Shown piece by piece: positions 43,169-52,327 of a DNA stretch of 64,000 bases. Numbering within the stretch: position 1 is the stretch's first letter; the number at the start of each line of letters is the position of its first letter. Source of the stretch: Enterovibrio paralichthyis (GTDB lineage: Bacteria; Pseudomonadota; Gammaproteobacteria; Enterobacterales; Vibrionaceae). Under the pieces are notes generated by a model that saw only the letters and a program-made list of their open reading frames with translations, was not told the origin of the DNA and searched no databases. The stretch covers positions 1-64,000 of the forward strand of contig NZ_JAHUTS010000005.1 of NCBI RefSeq assembly GCF_019209835.1, given 5' to 3'. The translations under genes and the position numbers were made by a program.

Positions 43169-44485
43169 TCAATCTTTGACAAACAGCGCCATCGACTCCA
43201 AGTGTCCGGTGTGAGGGAACATGTCCAACATGCCCAACCTAGCCAGCTTGTACCCGTTTTCCAAAAGCACCTGACTGTCACGTGCCAGTGTCGCCGGGTT
43301 GCAGGACACATAAACGACCCGCTCTGCGCCAGATTGTGCCACATAAGGCATAACCCCTAAAGCACCTGCGCGTGCAGGATCGAGCAAAATTTTATTGTGC
43401 GATTCTTTACCCCAGACCGTCTCCGCCGGATCAAGTTCCAGGTTGGCGTGATAGAAACGCGCATTCGACAACGCATTGCGCGCAGCGTTATCCGTTGCAC
43501 GCGACACCATCTCTTCCACACCTTCAATGCCGACTACGCTTTTCACCTGAGCGGCGAGAGGCAGGCTGAAGTTGCCAAGGCCACAGAAAAGGTCGAGCAC
43601 AGTGTCGTTCTCATCCAGTGCCAGCCACTCCAGCGCCTGGGCAATCATCTTTTCATTGATGTCGGCATTAACCTGGATAAAGTCCTGCGGCTCAAAGGCC
43701 AGCGCTTGGTTGCCGAGCGAGTAGAAAGGCTGCTCACCACAAACGCGGCTTGCTGCATCGTCTTCCTGCTGAAGATAGAAAATCAGGCCGCTTTGCTCAG
43801 CAAACGCTGTCAGGCGCAGCACATCGTCTTCGTGCAGTTTCTTGGTGGTTCGCACCAAAAGCACGCGACCGGCATCAGACGCCACCAGCTCAACATGGCC
43901 GACAATACGGCGGCCACGCAAGCCATCAAGCAGAGTGTAGAGGTCAGGCAGCAGAGCATTGAGTTCAGTGTTCAGCACCGGACAATCAGTGACGGTGACA
44001 ATGTCATTGCTGCTGCGCTGGCGGAAACCCATTTCCAGCTCACCGGTTTTGCTGATTTTGACACTCAGTCGCGCACGGCGGCGGTAACCGGTTTCTGCCG
44101 AGACCACAGGGGCATCCTGCGCCAGATCGGCTGATGCGAATTTTTTCATCAGCTGGGACAAGGTTTGCTGCTTGGCAGCAATTTGCGCTTCATGTCCCAA
44201 ATGCTGCAGGTTACAACCACCACAGGTGCGGTAGTGCTGACAAAACGGCTTGATGCGCTCTGCACTTGGCGAGACCACTTTCATCAGGCGCGCTCGGGCA
44301 AACTGGCGCTTGTCTTCTGTCAGTTGCACCAATACATCTTCACCCGGCAAAGCACCCGCGATAAACACCGGTTTCTTGCCTTCAAAGGCCACGCCATCGC
44401 CCTGGTGATCAAGACGTTCAACCGTCATCGCCTTGTGTTTGGTATCAATACTCTTTTTTTTCTGAGGCTTAAAAAAGCGCGCCAT
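43169..44485 (-). CDS. rlmD: 23S rRNA (uracil-1939-C5)-methyltransferase RlmD
   Basis: SAM-dependent rRNA methylase of 438 residues. An N-terminal TRAM domain is followed by the iron-sulfur Cys cluster F-C-Q-H-Y-R-T-C-G-G-C-N near residue 83. The SAM site is V-L-D-L-F-C-G-L-G-N-F, and the catalytic Cys lies in Y-V-S-C-N-P-A-T-L-A. It precedes relA by 59 bases and diverges from barA; the same order occurs in E. coli. Confidence 0.96.
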   Translation of the reverse strand: MARFFKPQKKKSIDTKHKAMTVERLDHQGDGVAFEGKKPVFIAGALPGEDVLVQLTEDKRQFARARLMKVVSPSAERIKPFCQHYRTCGGCNLQHLGHEAQIAAKQQTLSQLMKKFASADLAQDAPVVSAETGYRRRARLSVKISKTGELEMGFRQRSSNDIVTVTDCPVLNTELNALLPDLYTLLDGLRGRRIVGHVELVASDAGRVLLVRTTKKLHEDDVLRLTAFAEQSGLIFYLQQEDDAASRVCGEQPFYSLGNQALAFEPQDFIQVNADINEKMIAQALEWLALDENDTVLDLFCGLGNFSLPLAAQVKSVVGIEGVEEMVSRATDNAARNALSNARFYHANLELDPAETVWGKESHNKILLDPARAGALGVMPYVAQSGAERVVYVSCNPATLARDSQVLLENGYKLARLGMLDMFPHTGHLESMALFVKD

Positions 44486-44676
44486 GCTCGTGTTCCAGCT
44501 TGCGCAGCGGAAGGACGTAGAGTCTGCCGCCGCATTAATCGGTCGCCCGGCGGGAGATCAGGTGTGATAACCTGCTGAATTCTCGCCGTCAGCGTTGGTG
44601 TCATCGCATACCTTGTTTAGAATGTTGACTAGGTACGCCGCAAAATTGGCGGCAATTCTCCCACAGAATAGACAGC

Positions 44677-47424
44677 ATGACCAAATACGGACTTCGCGCC
44701 AGAGTAATCACCCTCACCCTTGCCCCGACGCTCATTATCGGCATTTTGCTGAGCGCGTATTTCATCACCAACCGCTATCAGGAGCTGGAGCAACAGCTTT
44801 CCGTTGCCGGTCAGGCCATCATTGAACCGCTCGCCATCGCCAGTGAAATCGGGCTCACCAACGAGAGCCGGGAAAGTGTGCGCCGCCTGATTGGCCACAC
44901 CCACCGGCAGCAAAGTCAGTATATCCGCAGTATTGCGGTGTTTAACGACAACAATGAGCTGTTTGTTACCTCTAATTACCACCGCAATCTCGACTTGCTG
45001 GCCATCCCCGCAGGTCAGCCGTTGCCGGACAGTCTGGAGATAAGCCGCACCAAGGACACCCTGCTGCTGCGCACGCCGATCCGGGCGATTGCCGGTATTC
45101 ACGACACGCTGGCCGTTGAGCAGCCGATTGGCTACATCACCATGGAGATGGATCTCTCCACGGTAAAACTCAAGCAATATCAGGAGATCATCTCCGCCGG
45201 TGTGGTGCTTATCCTCGGTATTATTCTCTCAGGCTTTTTTGCTTACCGTCTGTTGCAGGATGTCGAAATTCCTATCAAGCAGATGATAAGCATGATCGAC
45301 AGAATCCGACGCGGGCATCTCGATGTTCGGATTGAAGGCAAGTTGCTGGGCGAACTGGATACGCTGAAAAACGGGATCAACGCCATGGCTATCTCCCTGT
45401 CGGAATACCACCTGGAAATGCAACAAAGCATCGATCAGGCGACTTCCGATTTGCGTGAAACGCTAGAGCAGCTTGAGATCCAGAACGTGGAACTCGACAT
45501 CGCCAAGAAAAATGCCCAGGAAGCAGCGCGGGTGAAATCCGAGTTTCTGGCCAACATGTCCCACGAACTGCGTACACCGCTGAACGGTGTCATAGGCTTT
45601 ACCCGCCAGATGCTGAAAACTCAGCTTTCCAGCAGCCAGCATGACTATCTGCAGACCATCGAAAAATCCGCCAATAACCTGCTGACCATCATCAACGACA
45701 TCCTTGATTTCTCGAAACTGGAAGCCGGCAAACTGCTGCTGGAAAATATCCCATTTGATTTTGAAGACTCGCTGGACGAAGTCATGCGTCTGCTGGCACC
45801 GATGGCGCACGAAAAAGGGCTGGAGCTTAATCTGCGTATCGACCCACGTATCCCTGCTGGTGTGATCGGCGACCCGCTGCGCATCCAGCAAGTGCTCACT
45901 AACCTGATTGGTAACGCCGCCAAATTTACCGAACGTGGCAATATCAGTGTCAGCGTCGATCTCAAGCAACAGCGCGATGAAAGGCTGGAACTGCAGTTCA
46001 TTATCCGCGACACCGGTATCGGTATTTCCGAGCGCCAGCAATCCCAGTTGTTCCAGGCATTCCGTCAGGCAGATGCCAGTATCAGCCGCCGCTATGGCGG
46101 TACCGGTCTTGGTCTGGTGATCACCCAGAAACTGGTACAGCAAATGGGCGGAGACATCGGTTTCAGCAGCCGACTGCACCAGGGCTCGACCTTCTGGTTT
46201 ACCCTGACCCTTATCCAGACCGACTTGCCTCTGGTACAGCCAATTGACTGCGCGGCACTCAAAGGCCAGTCCCTGATGATTGTCGAGCCGGACACAGAAA
46301 GCCGCCAGATGATGGGCGAGCGACTCGGTAACCTGCCTTTGGACATCCATAGCTTTGCCGCCCTCCCTGACAGCTCAGAACCTGTTTCCTCGGTACTGAT
46401 TTGTGTGGATGCCGCGGATGTGCCGGATAACAATGCGCTCATCACACTGGCTAAACGGGCAGAAGCGTTTAGTAACAAGGTGATTTTCTGCCTGCCAACC
46501 ACAGAGCTTGCTTTGTCTGAAGCGCTGCTGGCTTCCGGGGTAACTGCCTGTCTGGCAAAACCGCTTGCAACCAGAAAACTGGTTGAGCTGATCCAGGGTG
46601 CCCAAGCGACCCCGGCATTGTTACCACCTGTCGTTGAGACGCAAACAACCAAAGTGCCTATCACCGTCATGGCAGTGGATGACAACCCAGCCAACCTCAA
46701 ACTGATTACCGCATTGCTTGCCGAGCGGGTTGACAATGTAGTGGCTGCCTCTGATGGCCGACATGCGGTCAACTGTGCCCTGACGCAGAAATTCGATCTC
46801 ATCTTGATGGATATCCAGATGCCGGAGATGGACGGCGTCACCGCCTGTAAAGAAATCCGCAAAACGCCGCTTAACCAACACACCCCGGTGGTTGCGGTAA
46901 CAGCACATGCGATGTCCGGCGAGCGAGAACGACTGCTGGAAGAAGGGATGGATGACTACCTGACCAAGCCGATCGAAGAGCATATTCTGGAGCAGGTGTT
47001 ACATCATTGGACCCATCCCCACGCCAGCGATGTGCAGCCGACGACACCGCTTATCAAGCCGAACAAAGTGGGCGAATCGCTTAGCATTGACTGGTCACTT
47101 GCGATGAAGCAGGCGGCGGGCAAAAGCGATCTGGCCAAAGACATGCTGCAGATGTTGGTGCGCTCTTTTGATGAAGTCACAGACAAAGTGAACCGCGCGA
47201 TAGATGATGGCGAAGCCGAGGATTTGTGGCCTGTGGTGCACAAACTGCATGGCAGCTGTGCCTACAGCGGCGTGCCGCGGCTGAAAAAACTCTGCTACGA
47301 GCTTGAAACGCAACTCAAACAGGGCGCATTCATCGAAGATATCGAACCCGAGCTTTTTGAACTGATGGATGAAATGCAGAACATCCGCGATCAGGCACCA
47401 CACTACCTCGACGAAAACGACTGA
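44677..47424 (+). CDS. barA: Hybrid sensor histidine kinase BarA
   Basis: Tripartite sensor kinase of 915 residues that usually phosphorylates UvrY/SirA and so turns on Csr small RNAs that antagonise CsrA. Two transmembrane helices (about 9-31 and 170-190) flank a periplasmic domain. HAMP follows at 190-245, then a coiled coil, HisKA with H296 in N-M-S-H-E-L-R-T-P, HATPase (about 400-515), a degenerate receiver, a full receiver with D712 in L-M-D-I-Q-M-P, and an HPt domain with H858 in H-K-L-H-G-S. All phosphorelay residues are present. Confidence 0.96.
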   Translation: MTKYGLRARVITLTLAPTLIIGILLSAYFITNRYQELEQQLSVAGQAIIEPLAIASEIGLTNESRESVRRLIGHTHRQQSQYIRSIAVFNDNNELFVTSNYHRNLDLLAIPAGQPLPDSLEISRTKDTLLLRTPIRAIAGIHDTLAVEQPIGYITMEMDLSTVKLKQYQEIISAGVVLILGIILSGFFAYRLLQDVEIPIKQMISMIDRIRRGHLDVRIEGKLLGELDTLKNGINAMAISLSEYHLEMQQSIDQATSDLRETLEQLEIQNVELDIAKKNAQEAARVKSEFLANMSHELRTPLNGVIGFTRQMLKTQLSSSQHDYLQTIEKSANNLLTIINDILDFSKLEAGKLLLENIPFDFEDSLDEVMRLLAPMAHEKGLELNLRIDPRIPAGVIGDPLRIQQVLTNLIGNAAKFTERGNISVSVDLKQQRDERLELQFIIRDTGIGISERQQSQLFQAFRQADASISRRYGGTGLGLVITQKLVQQMGGDIGFSSRLHQGSTFWFTLTLIQTDLPLVQPIDCAALKGQSLMIVEPDTESRQMMGERLGNLPLDIHSFAALPDSSEPVSSVLICVDAADVPDNNALITLAKRAEAFSNKVIFCLPTTELALSEALLASGVTACLAKPLATRKLVELIQGAQATPALLPPVVETQTTKVPITVMAVDDNPANLKLITALLAERVDNVVAASDGRHAVNCALTQKFDLILMDIQMPEMDGVTACKEIRKTPLNQHTPVVAVTAHAMSGERERLLEEGMDDYLTKPIEEHILEQVLHHWTHPHASDVQPTTPLIKPNKVGESLSIDWSLAMKQAAGKSDLAKDMLQMLVRSFDEVTDKVNRAIDDGEAEDLWPVVHKLHGSCAYSGVPRLKKLCYELETQLKQGAFIEDIEPELFELMDEMQNIRDQAPHYLDEND

Positions 47425-47748
47425 TCTGACTCTATCCGAAACGCGGTGACAAACTCAGTCACCGCTTCTGGTTTCGTCCCAAAGACGCCCGACTGAACCA
47501 CCATCACACATTTTCACTGTGGCGTAGTCTATTTTCTCCATCACCCGCGTATTTACTTTCAAAAAAGTAATCCCCCTCACGGCTAATTTTCCAAAAAACC
47601 GACTCACCACATATCACAAGATGTAACTATTAGACTTAACAGTAGCATTTACGCCAATTCACTCTTAACTCAATGCTTATTTATGGACAAAAATTAACAA
47701 CTAAATACTTTGTGAATTAAATGACGCTTGCCATTAAAGAATAAGTCA
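47425..47748. other. A+T-rich leader region of the polyketide-like cluster
   Basis: 324 gene-free bases between barA and the first cluster gene. The barA terminator is at the left. The rest is clearly more A+T-rich than its surroundings, with a TTACTTT/AAAGTAA hairpin near 47562-47579 and T/A tracts near 47670-47740. That composition suits H-NS-type silencing and must include the cluster promoter; no unambiguous boxes are seen. Confidence 0.5.
47443..47474 (+). terminator. barA terminator
   Basis: A perfect 8-bp stem (GCGGTGAC 47443-47450 with GTCACCGC 47458-47465), 7-base loop, then TTCTGGTTT. It lies 19 bases past the barA stop. Confidence 0.75.
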
Positions 47749-48477
47749 ATGAGCAGTATTCACTTTAACATCACAGAGATTCATGCACTTTCACCGGGAC
47801 TGGAAAATAAATCCGACTGGATGGCGTGGGCATTGCAAAAAAGCCCGCCACCTCAAAATCCTGACTTTCCGGCGATCGCTTTAGTTCCTCCTGCGATGCG
47901 TCGCAGAATGAGCAACCTGAGTAAATTGGCAGTTCAGGTTGCCGCAGAGCTTTCAGAAAAAGAAGAGATTCACTACACCGTTTTCTCCAGTAAACACGGT
48001 GAGATACAAAGAACCCTGGCGTTATTGTTGAGTGTACTTTCCGGTGATGATGCCTCACCGATTGCATTCTCCCAGTCAGTCCACAATACCGCTGCTGGGC
48101 TTTTCACCATCGCAACCAAAAAGGCCATTCCAGCCAACTCAATCGCCGCCGGAGAAGACTCATTTCACTGCGCCCTGCTCGATGCCTTTCTCTACTTACA
48201 CGATCATCCAGAACACAGGGTATTGGTGATCGACTTTGATGATTCATTGCCGGATATCTACCGCCACCATGTGCCATCCCCTGATGCGCCCTACGCGATT
48301 GGCATGGTACTGAGTGCAGGGCGTGATATCGAAATAACCCGGCAGGCGCAAAAAATCACACCAACATATCCGAAGCTGCCTCAATCCCTGTCTTTTTATT
48401 CCTCCTGGTTAACGGAAATTCGCGCATTTTCCATTGCCGGAAGAACGCAATGGGACTGGAAAATACATCGCAGGTAA
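47749..48477 (+). CDS. Beta-ketoacyl synthase-like chain-length factor (ApeC-like)
   Basis: A 242-residue protein matching only the N-terminal half of a ketosynthase (Ketoacyl-synt_2 type). The segment F-S-Q-S-V-H-N-T-A-A-G-L-F stands where a true ketosynthase has its active Cys, and no Cys is present there. In aryl polyene (APE) clusters such a subunit (ApeC) pairs with the ApeO ketosynthase and sets chain length; that role is inferred here. I start at the ATG at 47749; a TTG at 47728 would add seven residues. First gene of the cluster, 133 bases before the ACP. Confidence 0.72.
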   Translation: MSSIHFNITEIHALSPGLENKSDWMAWALQKSPPPQNPDFPAIALVPPAMRRRMSNLSKLAVQVAAELSEKEEIHYTVFSSKHGEIQRTLALLLSVLSGDDASPIAFSQSVHNTAAGLFTIATKKAIPANSIAAGEDSFHCALLDAFLYLHDHPEHRVLVIDFDDSLPDIYRHHVPSPDAPYAIGMVLSAGRDIEITRQAQKITPTYPKLPQSLSFYSSWLTEIRAFSIAGRTQWDWKIHRR

Positions 48478-48610
48478 AAATAAAAATCAGCAGCACATAA
48501 AAAGCCTCATAAAAAACAAACAAGGCGCTGACAAATTATTTAATCAGTTCAAAAAAACGCACCGACTTGTTATTCACAAACATATTTTTGGCTAGGTAAT
48601 GGAGAAAACC

Positions 48611-48871
48611 ATGTCTGAACTTCACCTTGAAATTAAAAAGCTCATCATCGAAACGTTAAACCTCGAAGATATGACACCGGAAGATATCGAAACGCAGGAC
48701 CCACTTTTTAATGACGGTCTCGGCCTGGACTCGATTGATGCCCTGGAGCTGGGTCTGGCGCTTCGCAAAGCGTATGGCGTTGTTCTCGATGCGGATGACA
48801 GCAACACCCGTACCCACTTTGCATCGGTCGCCAGCCTGGCGGACTTTATCTCTGCCAGCAGACTGCAATAA
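48611..48871 (+). CDS. Acyl carrier protein of the cluster
   Basis: Acidic 86-residue carrier protein. The phosphopantetheine Ser is S41 in G-L-G-L-D-S-I-D-A-L-E. The D-P-L-F-N-D segment before it is typical of the type II carriers in aryl polyene and related pathways. The ATG at 48611 has GGAG seven bases upstream; an ATG at 48599 lies before that ribosome site and is unlikely. It should carry the growing chain; only one ACP is seen, whereas described APE clusters usually have two. Activation could come from the nearby acpS product or another phosphopantetheinyl transferase. Confidence 0.9.
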   Translation: MSELHLEIKKLIIETLNLEDMTPEDIETQDPLFNDGLGLDSIDALELGLALRKAYGVVLDADDSNTRTHFASVASLADFISASRLQ

Positions 48872-48898
48872 CGTCCAGCAATCCAGGGAAGCCGCAAA

Positions 48899-50254
48899 TT
48901 GAAACACTTTGGCCCACTTGCCTCGCTCTGCCTGTCAGGGCAGGCACAACAATGCATTGCTATCCGCGACAGGCATGAGATTACCCGGGAGACGTTTATC
49001 CAACAAGTCACCCAGTTGGCGCAAGCGCTATCAGCTTCGCCATCCCAGCGCTGGGCGTTGGCGTTTGAAGACAGTTACCTGTTTGCCACAGCATTTTTCG
49101 CCTGTGCCCATGCAGGTAAGGCAATCGTCTTACCCGGCAACCTCCAGCAAGGTGCGCTCAGTGAACTCTCACCGCACTTCGATGCGCTGCTGCACGATGA
49201 AAGAAGTGATGATCTGACACATTTTCCGTGTCTTTCCCTGCCATTGGAGAGGGTGTCCGATTCTGGCGAAGCGCCACTGGCAAAGATTACCTCGCTGAAT
49301 TTAACCCTTTTCACCTCAGGCTCCAGCGGCTCCCCCAAAGCTGTCAGCAAAACACTGGCGCAGTTGCAGGCTGAGCTGTTTGAGCTTGAATGCCAATGGG
49401 GAACATTGTTGGCGGGCACTCAAATTCAAAGCACGGTTTCCCACCAGCATATCTATGGCCTGCTGTTTCGCGTGTTATGGCCGTTGTCCGCGGGCAGGCC
49501 ATTTCACAGCCGCGATCTTGTTTACCCTGAACAGGTCTGCAACCGCGCTGACAAAAATCAGGTATTGGTAAGCAGCCCTGCCCTGCTTAAGCGGATCACC
49601 GAGCAAGGCGGCGGGCAATACCGCGCTATCTTTTCGTCCGGTGGCCCCCTGCCTTTTGCCGCGGCACAGCAAAATAAACAGCTTTTAGGGATATTGCCCC
49701 TAGAGGTATATGGCAGTACGGAAACCGGCGGGATCGGATTTCGCCAGCAAACTCACGAGAACACGTCATGGCAATTCTTCCAGGGCATTGATGCACAACT
49801 CGACAAGGAAAGCTGCCTGGCGATCCTGTCCCCTTACATCGACCCGGAAACCTGGTATCAGACTGCCGACATCTGCGAATTTGGCGACGGGCACACCTTC
49901 ACCCTGAAAGGGCGTGCTGACCGTATCGTCAAAATCGAAGAGAAGCGGGTGTCACTGGCTGAAGTGGAACAGCGACTTTGCCAAAGCCCTTGGGTAACCG
50001 ACGCTTTTTCACTGCTTCGACAGGAAAACGAACGCCAGACCATCGCCGCAGCAGTCGTTCTCTCAGCCAAAGGTCAGCAAGCGCTCACCGACAACGGCGC
50101 GGCCAGGTTCAAACTGGCTTTGCGACAACATCTCCGTGACTGGCTGGAGCCCGTAGCCATCCCAAGGCAATGGCGCTTTGTTGATGCTATCCCCCAAAAC
50201 ACGCAGGGGAAGCGTCAGGTACCGGCGATTGAAGGGCTGTTTACCCAGCACTAA
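48899..50254 (+). CDS. AMP-forming acyl-activating enzyme (aryl starter ligase)
   Basis: Adenylating enzyme of 451 residues, compact for the ANL superfamily. The ATP loop is T-L-F-T-S-G-S-S-G-S-P-K (residues 136-147). Later motifs are E-V-Y-G-S-T-E-T-G-G, the hinge G-R-A-D-R-I-V-K, and a C-terminal Lys in T-Q-G-K-R-Q. By context it probably activates an aromatic acid and loads it on the ACP, as ApeH is thought to do (inference). The start is a TTG at 48899, 27 bases after the ACP, with AGGGAA at an 8-base spacer. Confidence 0.82.
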   Translation: MKHFGPLASLCLSGQAQQCIAIRDRHEITRETFIQQVTQLAQALSASPSQRWALAFEDSYLFATAFFACAHAGKAIVLPGNLQQGALSELSPHFDALLHDERSDDLTHFPCLSLPLERVSDSGEAPLAKITSLNLTLFTSGSSGSPKAVSKTLAQLQAELFELECQWGTLLAGTQIQSTVSHQHIYGLLFRVLWPLSAGRPFHSRDLVYPEQVCNRADKNQVLVSSPALLKRITEQGGGQYRAIFSSGGPLPFAAAQQNKQLLGILPLEVYGSTETGGIGFRQQTHENTSWQFFQGIDAQLDKESCLAILSPYIDPETWYQTADICEFGDGHTFTLKGRADRIVKIEEKRVSLAEVEQRLCQSPWVTDAFSLLRQENERQTIAAAVVLSAKGQQALTDNGAARFKLALRQHLRDWLEPVAIPRQWRFVDAIPQNTQGKRQVPAIEGLFTQH

Positions 50255-50276
50255 CCCAACATCGAGAAGGATAACG

Positions 50277-50624
50277 ATGCGAACTCCCACTTTGCTTCAG
50301 GAAGAAGCGTCACCAAGCGGCACAACACTGACCGTGAGAATGGATGCCCAGTTGGATGTGTTTAAAGGCCACTTCCCTGATTTCCCCCTTCTGCCCGGGG
50401 TGGCACAAATTGATTTTGCTGTGCGCTATGCCCGCCAGTATCTGGCCGTTGACGGTGAGTTTGTCGGTATGGACGCCATCAAATTCCAGGATCCCATTCT
50501 GCCGGGCAGCACAGTGACGCTGACCCTGGAATGGGCGCCGGAGAAAGAAAAACTCGGGTTCAGCTTCCGCTCAGGGAACCGAGCGCATTCATCCGGGCGC
50601 ATCCTGCTAAAACAAAGCGCTTAA
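50277..50624 (+). CDS. Hotdog-fold 3-hydroxyacyl-ACP dehydratase (ApeI-like)
   Basis: A small 115-residue single-hotdog protein. G-H-F-P-D-F-P-L-L-P-G-V-A-Q corresponds to the FabZ active loop: H32 is the catalytic His, and D46 sits near the position of the acidic partner. It would dehydrate beta-hydroxyacyl-ACP to the enoyl form. The ATG at 50277 follows GAAGGATAACG. It is likely to pair with the second dehydratase at 53530, which lacks the His, as reported for the ApeI:ApeP type (from memory). Confidence 0.78.
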   Translation: MRTPTLLQEEASPSGTTLTVRMDAQLDVFKGHFPDFPLLPGVAQIDFAVRYARQYLAVDGEFVGMDAIKFQDPILPGSTVTLTLEWAPEKEKLGFSFRSGNRAHSSGRILLKQSA

Positions 50625-50680
50625 CTCATTAAGAAAAAACCATTTCTTGTTTTATTTACGTCAGTTAACGAGTAGAAAAT

Positions 50681-52243
50681 ATGAATCCCCACTCAGATAG
50701 CACCATCGTTTTCGGTAGCGAACGACTCACCATAGAATCCGTTGCTGCCATAGCCGGCGGCAGCCGCGCACAGCTCAATCCTTCAGACGAATTTTCGGCG
50801 CGCATAACCAAAGGTTCACGATTCCTTGAGCGCTTGCTTCAGGAAGAAGGCGTCATCTATGGGGTGACCACAGGCTATGGTGACTCCTGCACAGTGAGTA
50901 TCCCCCCTTCTCTTGTGCATGACCTTCCCCTTCACCTGACACGCTTTCACGGTTGTGGTCTGGGTGAGAATCTGGACGCTATGCAAAGTCGCGCCGTACT
51001 GGCAACCCGCCTGAACTCCCTCACTCAAGGCGTATCCGGTGTCAGCATGGAATTGCTCAACCAGTTGGTGACTTTGATCAACCACGATATTTCTCCGCGC
51101 ATTCCTCAGGAAGGTTCGGTGGGCGCAAGCGGCGACCTTACTCCACTGTCATACGTTGCTGCGGCACTGATTGGCGAACGTGAAGTGATTTACAAAGGTG
51201 AAATCCGCCAGACTGCTGACGTATTCAGAGAGCTGGGCATCAAACCTATCCGCCTGAAGCCGAAAGAAGGGCTAGCGCTGATGAACGGAACCTCAGTAAT
51301 GACGGCGCTGGCCTGTCTAGCATTCAAACGCGCTGAGTATCTGGCACAGCTTTCCACCCGCATCACGGCCATGGTATCGCTCGCCATGCATGGCAATGAC
51401 TTCCACTTTGACGAGGCTTTGTTTGCAGTAAAACCTCACCTTGGCCAACAACAAATTGCCCAATGGCTGCGTGACGATTTGCAGGCAGACAAGCCACCAC
51501 GCAACAGTGACCGCCTGCAGGATCGCTACTCGCTGCGCTGTGCCCCACACGTGATTGGTGTCTTGCAGGATACCTTGCCGTGGGCGCGCCAGATGATCGA
51601 GAACGAACTCAACAGTGCTAACGACAACCCAATCATCGACGGTGAAAATGAGCGCGTGCTGCACGGTGGGCATTTTTACGGCGGACACATCGCCATGGTG
51701 ATGGACAGCCTTAAAACCGCCATTGCCAATATCGCCGACCTGCTCGACCGCCAGATGGCGCAGCTGATGGATTACAAGTTCAACAATGGCCTGCCGTTTA
51801 ACCTGACCGGCGCTGAAGGCAGCCGTAAACCGATCAACCACGGCTTTAAGGCGGTACAAATCGGTATCTCTGCGTGGACAGCAGAAGCGCTGAAACACAC
51901 CATGCCTGCGAGCGTTTTCTCCCGCTCCACCGAATGTCACAACCAGGACAAGGTCAGCATGGGCACCATTGCCGCCCGCGATTGCCTGCGCGTATTGCAA
52001 CTGACCGAACAGGTGACAGCAGCGAGCCTGCTGGCCTCCACTCAGGCGCTGCAGCTTCGCCTTCGCAGTGGTGAGCTGGACTTCAACCACTTCAGTCCGG
52101 CGCTAAAAGAAATGACTAAGCAAGTGACCCGTGAGTTTGATGTGGTGATTGAGGACCGTCCACTGGAGCAGGATCTGCGCCGTTTCGTCGCCAGCATCCA
52201 GACCCAGTACTGGCCGCTGTATCCAGACAATCGCGAAGTCTGA
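50681..52243 (+). CDS. Aromatic amino-acid ammonia-lyase (HAL/TAL/PAL family)
   Basis: Removes ammonia from an aromatic amino acid to give an aryl-acrylate. It has 520 residues. The Ala-Ser-Gly at 149-151 (in S-V-G-A-S-G-D-L) should cyclise to the MIO cofactor. The catalytic Tyr is Y60 in V-I-Y-G-V-T-T-G-Y-G; N-G-T-S-V-M-T, S-A-N-D-N-P-I-I and the H-N-Q-D segment are intact. The substrate-selectivity pair reads F89-H90. Inside this cluster it most simply supplies a cinnamate- or coumarate-type starter; a histidine-degradation role is unlikely because no hut gene is adjacent. Confidence 0.88.
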   Translation: MNPHSDSTIVFGSERLTIESVAAIAGGSRAQLNPSDEFSARITKGSRFLERLLQEEGVIYGVTTGYGDSCTVSIPPSLVHDLPLHLTRFHGCGLGENLDAMQSRAVLATRLNSLTQGVSGVSMELLNQLVTLINHDISPRIPQEGSVGASGDLTPLSYVAAALIGEREVIYKGEIRQTADVFRELGIKPIRLKPKEGLALMNGTSVMTALACLAFKRAEYLAQLSTRITAMVSLAMHGNDFHFDEALFAVKPHLGQQQIAQWLRDDLQADKPPRNSDRLQDRYSLRCAPHVIGVLQDTLPWARQMIENELNSANDNPIIDGENERVLHGGHFYGGHIAMVMDSLKTAIANIADLLDRQMAQLMDYKFNNGLPFNLTGAEGSRKPINHGFKAVQIGISAWTAEALKHTMPASVFSRSTECHNQDKVSMGTIAARDCLRVLQLTEQVTAASLLASTQALQLRLRSGELDFNHFSPALKEMTKQVTREFDVVIEDRPLEQDLRRFVASIQTQYWPLYPDNREV

Positions 52244-52327
52244 TTACAGGTTTAGCAACACACCCTCGGTACGCAATTACCGTGCAGAGGGTGGTGATTT
52301 GTTCTCGACGTACAGGGAATTTCGCCT

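Noticed and set aside
45463..46350. 295-codon minus-strand ORF opposite barA
   Set aside because: It runs antisense to the kinase core and has no recognisable features.
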